From: Pseudomonas cichorii
Lineage (GTDB): Bacteria; Pseudomonadota; Gammaproteobacteria; Pseudomonadales; Pseudomonadaceae
Length of the DNA: 64,000 bases
NCBI RefSeq assembly: GCF_003700275.1
Contig: NZ_RBRE01000061.1
Span: 47,474 to 111,473, forward strand
Direction of reading: 5' to 3'
The notes below the pieces were generated by a model. It ran no database searches. It saw only the letters and a list, made by a program, of their open reading frames with translations, and was not told the DNA's origin. Shown one piece after another: positions 32,783 to 39,068 of this stretch. Within the stretch, counting starts at the first letter, position 1. Every line of letters starts with the position of its first letter. The position numbers were made by a program, and so were the translations under genes.

Positions 32783-33163
32783 TCAGGCAACCTGTACCGG
32801 TATGGCATTGCTGGTGTGGCTTAGTTCATTGCCCGGCGCCATATAGAGCATGCGTGGCTTGAAATTGGCCAGCTCGGCTTCGGAGTAGTGAGCATAGGCG
32901 CAGATGATCACGCGGTCGCCGACTTTCGCCTTGTGGGCGGCGGCCCCATTGACCGAAATCATCCGCGAACCTTCTTCGCCGCGAATGGCGTAGGTGGTGA
33001 AGCGCTCGCCATTGTCGATGTTGTAGATCTGGATCTGCTCGTATTCGCGAATGCCGGACAGGTCCAGCCACTCGCCATCGATGGCGCATGAGCCTTCGTA
33101 GTCGAGCACGGCGTGGGTGACTTCGGCACGGTGCAGTTTGGCTTTGAGCATCACGGTGTGCAT
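32783..33163 (-). CDS. panD: Aspartate 1-decarboxylase
   Basis: PanD makes beta-alanine for pantothenate. The 126-residue precursor has the self-cleavage site Gly24-Ser25 in YEGSCAIDGEWLD, where serine becomes the pyruvoyl cofactor, plus Tyr58-type YAIRGEEGSRMISVNGAAAH. It lies eight bases after panC and closes the panBCD operon. A 192-base gap separates it from pgi. Confidence 0.97.
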   Translation of the reverse strand: MHTVMLKAKLHRAEVTHAVLDYEGSCAIDGEWLDLSGIREYEQIQIYNIDNGERFTTYAIRGEEGSRMISVNGAAAHKAKVGDRVIICAYAHYSEAELANFKPRMLYMAPGNELSHTSNAIPVQVA

Positions 33164-33170
33164 CTTGTTG

Positions 33171-34019
33171 TTATTCCTTGGTCAGGTGCAGATTGTCGAT
33201 CAGGCGGGTCTTGCCCAGGAAGGCGGCAACCAGAATGACCAGATCACGGTCTTCGGCAGTTGCAGGGCGCAGGCTGGTGGCTTCGCGCACTTCCAGGTAG
33301 TCGATACGGAAACCTTCGGCTTCCAGGGTTTTCTTGCCGATGGCGATCAGGCTGTGGATATCTTCGTTGCTGCGAATGCCTTCGCCGATAATGCTGAGGA
33401 CCCGATACAGCGCAGGCGCCTGGGCGCGTTGCTCTGTGCTCAGGTAACCGTTGCGCGACGACAGCGCCAGGCCATCGGCCGCACGCACGGTCGGCTCGCC
33501 AATGATCTGGATCGGCATGTTCAGGTCGCGGACCAGTGCCCGGATCACCGCCAGTTGCTGAAAATCCTTTTCGCCAAATACGGCCAGGTCAGGCTGCACC
33601 ATGTTGAACAGCTTGCTGACGACAGTGGCGACACCGTCGAAATGCCCGGGCCGGCTGGCGCCGCACAGTCCTTCGGACAGGTGCGGGACGCTGACCAGGG
33701 TCTGATCGGCCATGCCGTGGGGATACATTTCCTCGACGCTGGGTGTGAACAGCAGATTGCAGCCGGCTTCCAGGAGTTTTTCCTGGTCGGCGGCCAGCGT
33801 GCGCGGGTAGCTCGCCAGGTCTTCGTTGGGACCGAACTGCAGCGGGTTGACGAAAATGCTCGCGACCACGAAGTCGGCCCGCTGGGTCGCCCGGGTAACC
33901 AGTGCGGCGTGCCCGCTGTGCAGATTGCCCATCGTGGGCGTCAAGCCGATCCGTTTACCTTCGCTGCGGGCGCGCGCAACGGCTGCGCGCAGTTCCAGTA
34001 CGGTTTTTACTGTGTTCAT
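33171..34019 (-). CDS. panC: Pantothenate synthetase
   Basis: PanC joins pantoate and beta-alanine with ATP. The 282-residue protein shows LTPTMGNLHSGHAALV (the HxGH-like site), VFGEKDFQQLAVIRALV, LALSSRNGYLS and the usual C-terminal small domain. Its ATG overlaps the panB stop (ATGA), so translation is coupled. Confidence 0.97.
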   Translation of the reverse strand: MNTVKTVLELRAAVARARSEGKRIGLTPTMGNLHSGHAALVTRATQRADFVVASIFVNPLQFGPNEDLASYPRTLAADQEKLLEAGCNLLFTPSVEEMYPHGMADQTLVSVPHLSEGLCGASRPGHFDGVATVVSKLFNMVQPDLAVFGEKDFQQLAVIRALVRDLNMPIQIIGEPTVRAADGLALSSRNGYLSTEQRAQAPALYRVLSIIGEGIRSNEDIHSLIAIGKKTLEAEGFRIDYLEVREATSLRPATAEDRDLVILVAAFLGKTRLIDNLHLTKE

Positions 34020-34816
34020 GCCGAGAATCCGTGTTCTGTTGCCGGGAAGCTGACGCTTTTCACTTCGTTGACGTAGGCCTGGATGGCTGACTGGATATCA
34101 GGCTGGCCAGCCATGAAGTTCTTCACGAACTTGGGGACGCGGCCGCTGATCGACAGGCCGAGCATGTCATGCATCACCAGTACCTGGCCGTCGGTGGCGC
34201 TGCCGGCACCGATGCCGATAACCGGGACTTTCACCGCGTGGGTGATTTCCTCGGCCAGTTCGCTCGGCACGCACTCCAGCAGAATCATGGCTGCACCAGC
34301 CTGTTCCAGGGTAATTGCATCGGCACGCATCTGGCGGGCCTGGGCTTCCAGGCGGCCCTGAACCTTGTAGCCACCCAGTACGTTCACCGCTTGTGGCGTC
34401 AGGCCCATGTGTGCGCAGACCGGAATCCCGCGCTCGGCGAGCAGGCGGATGGATTCGGCCAGCCATGCGGCCCCTTCGACCTTGACCATGTGTGCGCCAG
34501 CCTGCATGAGCGCTGCACTGTTGTTGAAGGTCTGTTCAAGTGTGGCGTTGGCCATGAATGGCAGGTCGGCAAGAATCAGCGCGCCTTGATTGCCGCGTTT
34601 GACGCAGGCAACGTGGTAGGCCATCTCGGCGGTAGTCACTGGCAAGGTGCTGTCATGACCTTGCAGGACCATGCCCAGCGAGTCGCCTACCAGCAACACT
34701 TCGACACCTGCCTGGCTGGCAGTGTGGGCGAAAGTTGCGTCGTAGCAGGTCAGCATGGTGATTTTTTCACCTTTGTGCTTGAGGGCCAGCAACGACGTAA
34801 TAGTTATATCAGGCAT
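34016..34816 (-). CDS. panB: 3-Methyl-2-oxobutanoate hydroxymethyltransferase
   Basis: PanB makes ketopantoate, the committed step towards pantothenate and coenzyme A. The 266-residue TIM barrel has MLTCYDATFAHTASQAGVEV, LVGDSLGMVLQGHDSTLPVT, VKVEGAAWL, VCAHMGLTPQ and IGIGAGSATDGQVLVMHD. It is first in panB-panC-panD; a 223-base gap before it holds its promoter and a nested hairpin. Confidence 0.97.
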   Translation of the reverse strand: MPDITITSLLALKHKGEKITMLTCYDATFAHTASQAGVEVLLVGDSLGMVLQGHDSTLPVTTAEMAYHVACVKRGNQGALILADLPFMANATLEQTFNNSAALMQAGAHMVKVEGAAWLAESIRLLAERGIPVCAHMGLTPQAVNVLGGYKVQGRLEAQARQMRADAITLEQAGAAMILLECVPSELAEEITHAVKVPVIGIGAGSATDGQVLVMHDMLGLSISGRVPKFVKNFMAGQPDIQSAIQAYVNEVKSVSFPATEHGFSA

Positions 34817-34982
34817 TCAAAGTCTCCATCAGGCGCTGTGCACACTGCGGCGATTCATCTTGGAAAAGCAGGCACACCGTCGTATCGCGGTGTTTCGCAA
34901 AGGCCTGTTTCGCGCCCATTCACCAACGGGGTGGCGGCGGGAGGCCTATCTTCGTGAGGAGGGGGCATGAAGTCAATTGCGT

Positions 34983-35032
34983 GTGTTACCCGTTTTCTTC
35001 ATCGGTTACAGATGTAACGTAACGGGTGACAC
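34983..35032. promoter_or_regulatory. Nested hairpin between folK and panB
   Basis: GTGTTACCCGTT pairs with AACGGGTGACAC (one G-T pair) and encloses a second hairpin, GTTACA-GA-TGTAAC. There is no T run, so it is not an ordinary terminator. It lies just after the folK stop and may protect that 3' end or act in the panB leader. Confidence 0.45.
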
Positions 35033-35039
35033 CCTGGCG

Positions 35040-35543
35040 TTACGCCTGAGCGGACAAACGCTCCAGCCCGCTGAACGGGCAATCGGCCAGTAACTGCTCC
35101 AGCGTACGTCCGTCGGCCAGATCCAGGCCGGGGGCGAGTTCTGCCAGTGGGTAGAGAACGAAGGGCCGGGCGTGCATGTGATAGTGCGGCACCTTGAGGC
35201 GGGGTTCGTCGATCAGCCGCTCGCCGAACAGCAGGATATCCAGGTCCAGCGTGCGTGGTCCCCAGCGTTCATGGCGTTCACGACCTTGATCCAGCTCGAT
35301 GCCTTGCAGGGCGTCGAGCAGCGCCAGCGGGGTCAGCGCAGTGTCCAGTGCGGCAACGGCATTGGTGTAGCGCGGCTGGCCGGGCAGCAGCGAATCGCTG
35401 ACATAAAACGACGAAACGCCTGCCAGATGGCTTTGCGGCAATTGCGCCAGAGCGTCGAGAGCGTGGCGCAGTTGTTCGGCCGGGTCAGCGAGATTGCTGC
35501 CCAGGCCGATATAGACACGTTCGTTGCTCGATGGCTTACTCAC
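35040..35543 (-). CDS. folK: 2-Amino-4-hydroxy-6-hydroxymethyldihydropteridine pyrophosphokinase
   Basis: FolK pyrophosphorylates the pterin used by FolP. The 167-residue protein begins VYIGLGSNLADPAEQLRHA and has YTNAVAALDT, GRERHERWGPRTLDLDILLF (metal-binding DLDI) and the end HYHMHARPFVLYPLAELAPG. GTG 35543 overlaps the end of pcnB by eight bases and has GAGG six bases before it, so translation is coupled to pcnB. Its pathway partner folP is elsewhere in the window. Confidence 0.96.
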   Translation of the reverse strand: MSKPSSNERVYIGLGSNLADPAEQLRHALDALAQLPQSHLAGVSSFYVSDSLLPGQPRYTNAVAALDTALTPLALLDALQGIELDQGRERHERWGPRTLDLDILLFGERLIDEPRLKVPHYHMHARPFVLYPLAELAPGLDLADGRTLEQLLADCPFSGLERLSAQA

Positions 35544-36936
35544 CCGACGCCTCGGCGTCTGAGCGCTTGCGTTTGGCGCCGCTGCTGCGACGTCGCTTGC
35601 GAGGGCCGGTGCCCGTTGCTTCGGGCTTGCTGCTCAGGTCGCGAATCATGTTGCGGCGTTCGCTGTCGTTACTGTCCTGATAATCGGTCCACCACTCGCC
35701 CAGACCGTCGGTCTGCTCGCCTGCCGCTTCGCGCAACAGCAGGAAGTCGTAACCGGCACGGAAGCGTGCGTTGTCGAGCAACTGGTCGGCTCGTTTGCCG
35801 GAGCGGCGCGGCAGGCGTTCCTGCATGTCCCAGATCTCGCGGATCGGCATGGTGAAGCGCTTGGGGATCGCGATGCGCTGGCATTGCTCGATGATCAGCT
35901 CGTGTGCAGCTTCCTGCATGGCGGCAATCGGCGGCATGCCACGTTCCTGCAGGCGCAGCACCTTGACGGGCAATGCCGGCCAGAGCAGGGCGGCGAACAG
36001 GAAGGCCGGGGTTACCGGTTTGTTCTGCTTGATGCGCAGGTCGGTATTGATCAAGGCCTGGCTGATCAGGGTGTGGGTATAGGTCGGGTTGTATTCCAGC
36101 GCCTTGGAGCTGGCCGGGAACAGCGGCTCGAACAGCTCCAGGTCCACCAGCATTTCAAAGGTCGGTTCGGCATGGCCGGACAGGAACAGCTTGAGCACTT
36201 CTTCAAACAGACGTGCCGACGGAATATCGCGCAGCATCGGGGCCAGCGGGCGAATCGGCAGGGTGCTGTGCTTTTCGATGCCGAAATCCAGCTTGGCGGC
36301 GAAACGCACGGCCCGCAGCATGCGCACCGGGTCTTCTTTATAGCGCTGTTCCGGGTCGCCAATCAGGCGGATCAGGCGATTGCGGATGTCGTGTACGCCA
36401 TTGGCGTAATCGAGAATGCGCTCGCTGACCGGATCGTAATACAGCGCGTTGATCGTGAAGTCCCGGCGTTGGGCGTCTTCTTCAAGCGTGCCATAGACGT
36501 TGTCGCGCAGGATGCGGCCGCTTTCATTGCGCGAGGACTGGTTGCTGTCCTCGTCTTCCTCGTCCTGAGGATGATTGGCGCGAAAGGTCGCAACTTCGAT
36601 GATTTCCCGACCGAAGTGGATATGCACCAGCTTGAAACGACGACCGATGATCCGCGCGTTGCGGAACTCGGCGCGCACCTGTTCAGGGGTGGCGCTGGTC
36701 GCGACGTCGAAATCCTTGGGCTCGATATTGAGCAGCAGGTCGCGTACGCAACCGCCGACCAGATAAGCCTGGTAGCCGGCATTTTGCAGGCGCTCGACGA
36801 TATTGACGGCATGACGGCTGAATTGGCTGCGTTGCAGCGAGTGCTGGCTGCCATTGAGCACTTCAGGCGTGGTGCGCGTGTGTTGCTGCGGTTTACGCAG
36901 TGGGGAACGGAATGACTGGAACAGCTTCTTCAGCAT
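35536..36936 (-). CDS. pcnB: Poly(A) polymerase I
   Basis: PcnB adds poly(A) tails that speed RNA decay. The 466-residue class II nucleotidyltransferase has YLVGGCVRDLLLNIEPKDFD (GG plus the catalytic DxD), RRDFTINALYYDP, and RLIGDPEQRYKEDPVRMLRA, with an Arg/Lys-rich C-terminus (GPRKRRRSSGAKRKRS) typical of polymerase rather than CCA-adding enzymes. ATG 36936 gives MLKKLFQSFRS. Conserved cbrB-crcZ-pcnB-folK-panB order is kept. Confidence 0.96.
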   Translation of the reverse strand: MLKKLFQSFRSPLRKPQQHTRTTPEVLNGSQHSLQRSQFSRHAVNIVERLQNAGYQAYLVGGCVRDLLLNIEPKDFDVATSATPEQVRAEFRNARIIGRRFKLVHIHFGREIIEVATFRANHPQDEEDEDSNQSSRNESGRILRDNVYGTLEEDAQRRDFTINALYYDPVSERILDYANGVHDIRNRLIRLIGDPEQRYKEDPVRMLRAVRFAAKLDFGIEKHSTLPIRPLAPMLRDIPSARLFEEVLKLFLSGHAEPTFEMLVDLELFEPLFPASSKALEYNPTYTHTLISQALINTDLRIKQNKPVTPAFLFAALLWPALPVKVLRLQERGMPPIAAMQEAAHELIIEQCQRIAIPKRFTMPIREIWDMQERLPRRSGKRADQLLDNARFRAGYDFLLLREAAGEQTDGLGEWWTDYQDSNDSERRNMIRDLSSKPEATGTGPRKRRRSSGAKRKRSDAEASGE

Positions 36937-36997
36937 GGGATGCACTGTTTGAAGGAATATTCGGCCAAAACGAAGAATGACCGCACGATGGCCGGGG

Positions 36998-37026
36998 ATT
37001 CTAGCATTTAGTCGAGGGATGGTGTA
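36998..37026 (-). promoter_or_regulatory. Possible sigma-70 promoter of pcnB
   Basis: Reading on the minus strand, TAGAAT (37003-36998) has the right form for a -10 box about 60 bases before pcnB. The -35 region 17 bases upstream (TACACC) is poor. It would let pcnB be expressed apart from crcZ. Confidence 0.35.
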
Positions 37027-37073
37027 GGAAGCTGCGCATTGGCATCAAGGAGGGGTAAAAGCTCTGGAAGCTA

Positions 37074-37432
37074 CTGGGGGAGCCGAAGCTCCCCCAAAGT
37101 GCGTGCTCTTTATTTTTATTGTCTGTTCGGGCTTCTTGTTTTTGTTGAGTGCCCGTTCACAGGGTTTCGCCTGTGAAATCTCCCAATCGGGAGTCAAGAG
37201 CAAACGGATTGCTTTGGTCGCTGTGTTGCAATGATCATTCGATCCAACCAGTTCAGGCTCTACCTAAGGGTAGTTTTTATTATTCTCGGCCTGGTTGCGG
37301 GGCAAGCCCCAAATACAACTCCTCTCCAAAAGAATCAGTTAGCTGCGCCTCCGCCGTGTTGTTCTTGTTATGCGTGAGTCGATTCGTCTTATTTTTATTA
37401 TGGGTGTCGTACTGCTTGTTGTTTTTCTTGTA
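37074..37432 (-). ncRNA. crcZ: CrcZ small RNA (Hfq-titrating RNA of catabolite repression)
   Basis: The gap between cbrB and pcnB holds no credible protein gene on this strand but has all features of CrcZ. Reading minus, six A-rich AANAANAA-type motifs occur, near 37431-37415, 37402-37387, 37372-37357, 37287-37271, 37147-37132 and 37122-37106; for example ACAATAAAAATAAAG. Such motifs bind Hfq, and CrcZ sequesters Hfq/Crc from target mRNAs when poor carbon sources are used. The 3' end is set by the hairpin TGGGGGAGC-TTCG-GCTCCCCCA (37096-37075); the 5' end is inferred 12 bases after a sigma-54 promoter. Ends are approximate. Position and orientation match known crcZ. Confidence 0.92.
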
Positions 37433-37443
37433 CTAAGCATATA

Positions 37444-37458
37444 GCAGAAGGTGTGCCA
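37444..37458 (-). promoter_or_regulatory. Sigma-54 promoter of crcZ
   Basis: On the minus strand TGGCACACCTTCTGC carries the -24 GG and -12 GC ten bases apart, and the -24 box TGGCAC is perfect. Known crcZ promoters need RpoN and CbrB. Confidence 0.85.
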
Positions 37459-37516
37459 ACTTTTCAAAGTCCAGTAAAACCGGGGCTTTGCGGGGAGAAG
37501 GCTTTTGCGGCGGGTA

Positions 37517-37556
37517 TAAAAAAACCGGGACTTCGTTACCGTAAGACCCGGCTTTT
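37517..37556 (-). terminator. Terminator of cbrB
   Basis: AAAACCGGG (37521-37529) and CCCGGCTTTT (37547-37556) pair around a 17-base loop. On the minus strand the stem is followed by a run of seven T residues, so it ends the cbrXAB transcript before the crcZ promoter. Confidence 0.8.
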
Positions 37557-37581
37557 GTTACGTGGAAGCACTGAGGTAACA
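37556..37581. promoter_or_regulatory. CbrB binding site (upstream activating sequence for crcZ)
   Basis: TGTTAC (37556-37561) and GTAACA (37576-37581) form a perfect inverted repeat with a 14-base spacer, about 100 bases upstream of the sigma-54 promoter. This is the symmetry described for CbrB sites. A degenerate second GTTAC/GTAAG pair lies near 37535-37545 within the cbrB terminator loop. Confidence 0.75.
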
Positions 37582-37621
37582 GTTTTGTCAGCTGGCCTGC
37601 GTAACGCGGGCCAGAGCCTTC

Positions 37622-39046
37622 TCAGGTTTCGCTGGCGACACCCTTGCGACGTGGAATGCCCAGGCGCTGACGACGTTCCCACAGACATTTGCGACTGACG
37701 CCCAGCTTGCGCGCCAGTTCGGTTTCGGTCATGTGATCCTGATGCTCCAGTACGAAATGCTGGAAGTAGTCTTCCAGCGACAAGTCTTCGGCCGGCTCGT
37801 TGTTGGTCGAGGTCGCGTTATTGCTCAGCGGCGCCAGGCCCATGTACTCGTCATCGTCCAGACCGTCCAGCTCGATATCGATACCCAGCAGGTCGGCAGA
37901 GATTTCCGGGCTCTCGCACAGGATCACCGAGCGCTCCACGGCGTTTTCCAGTTCCCGTACGTTACCTGGCCAACTGTAATGACGGATTGCTTGTTCCGCA
38001 TCCGGGGCAAACGTCAGGTCGTTGCGGCCCGCCTTGGCGCTCTGGCGTACCAGAAATGCACGGGCGATTTCGAGCACGTCGCTTCCGCGCTCGCGTAGTG
38101 CAGGCAATTTCAGTGCAATCACGTGCAGGCGGTAATAAAGGTCTTCGCGGAACTCGCCATTCTTGGCCAGGGTCTTGAGGTCCCGGTGCGTGGCGGCGAT
38201 CAGGCGGACATCGACCTTTTGCGACTGCACGGAGCCTACGCGGCGAATTTCGCCTTCCTGCAATACCCGCAGGAGCCGGGCCTGGGCTTCCAGAGGCAGT
38301 TCGCCGATTTCGTCGAGAAACAGGGTTCCGCCATCGGCGGCTTCTACCAGACCGGCGCGGCCTGCGCTGGCGCCGGTGAACGCGCCTTTTTCATGGCCGA
38401 ACAGTTCGGACTCGATCAGCGATTCGGGAATCGCCGCGCAGTTCACGGAAATCATGGGGGCCTTGGTGCGGCGCGAAAGGTTGTGCAGGGCGCGGGCGAC
38501 CAGTTCCTTGCCGGTGCCTGATTCACCCTGAACCAGAACGTTGGAATCGGTCGGCGCGACTTTGCGGATCTTGCTGTACAGATCCAGCATCGGCGGGCAG
38601 GAGCCGATAATGCCGATTTCACCGTTTGGCGCGGCACCCTTGTCGGCACCGCCGGTCTTGGCGGATGTGCTGCGTTCGGCCTGCTGGCCACTGGTCTGGC
38701 GATCACGCAGGATGCGCGAGACGGCCTGGAGCATTTCATCGTGGTCAAAGGGTTTGGCGATGTAATCCACCGCACCCATTTTCATCGAATCCACGGCCGA
38801 GCGCAGGCTGGCGTAGCTGGTCATTATCAATACAGGCTTGCCTTCACCGAGCTTGATCAGTTCGGTGCCGGGTGCGCCAGGCAAACGCAGGTCGCTGATG
38901 ATCAGGTCGAACGAGGGGATGTTGAAACGCTCCTGAGCCTCGGGTACCGAACCTGCTTCGCTGACTTCGTACTGGTTGCGCTCAAGCAGACGACGCAGGG
39001 CAGAGCGGATAATGGTTTCGTCTTCGACGATCAAAATATGCGGCAT
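37622..39046 (-). CDS. cbrB: Sigma-54-dependent response regulator CbrB
   Basis: CbrB is the NtrC-family partner of CbrA that activates crcZ and catabolic genes. The 474-residue protein has a receiver domain (LIVEDETIIRSAL, phospho-acceptor Asp in IISDLRLPG, the Lys in DYIAKPFDHDE), a sigma-54 AAA+ domain (GESGTGKELVARALH, the GAFTGA loop in HEKGAFTGASAGRAGL, GTLFLDEIGELPLEAQ) and a Fis-type helix-turn-helix at the C-terminus (TETELARKLGVSRKCLWERR). It follows cbrA by 22 bases. Confidence 0.97.
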   Translation of the reverse strand: MPHILIVEDETIIRSALRRLLERNQYEVSEAGSVPEAQERFNIPSFDLIISDLRLPGAPGTELIKLGEGKPVLIMTSYASLRSAVDSMKMGAVDYIAKPFDHDEMLQAVSRILRDRQTSGQQAERSTSAKTGGADKGAAPNGEIGIIGSCPPMLDLYSKIRKVAPTDSNVLVQGESGTGKELVARALHNLSRRTKAPMISVNCAAIPESLIESELFGHEKGAFTGASAGRAGLVEAADGGTLFLDEIGELPLEAQARLLRVLQEGEIRRVGSVQSQKVDVRLIAATHRDLKTLAKNGEFREDLYYRLHVIALKLPALRERGSDVLEIARAFLVRQSAKAGRNDLTFAPDAEQAIRHYSWPGNVRELENAVERSVILCESPEISADLLGIDIELDGLDDDEYMGLAPLSNNATSTNNEPAEDLSLEDYFQHFVLEHQDHMTETELARKLGVSRKCLWERRQRLGIPRRKGVASET

Positions 39047-39068
39047 CGATTCAGTTCTCTCGACGGTC

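Noticed and set aside
37149..37436. 95-codon plus-strand frame across the cbrB-pcnB gap
   Set aside because: Its Leu/Phe/Val-rich end is the complement of the A-rich Hfq motifs of CrcZ; no ribosome site.
37534..37546. Second CbrB site GTTACCGTAAG
   Set aside because: The half-sites overlap without the 12-14 base spacer and lie in the terminator loop; mentioned only as a degenerate match.
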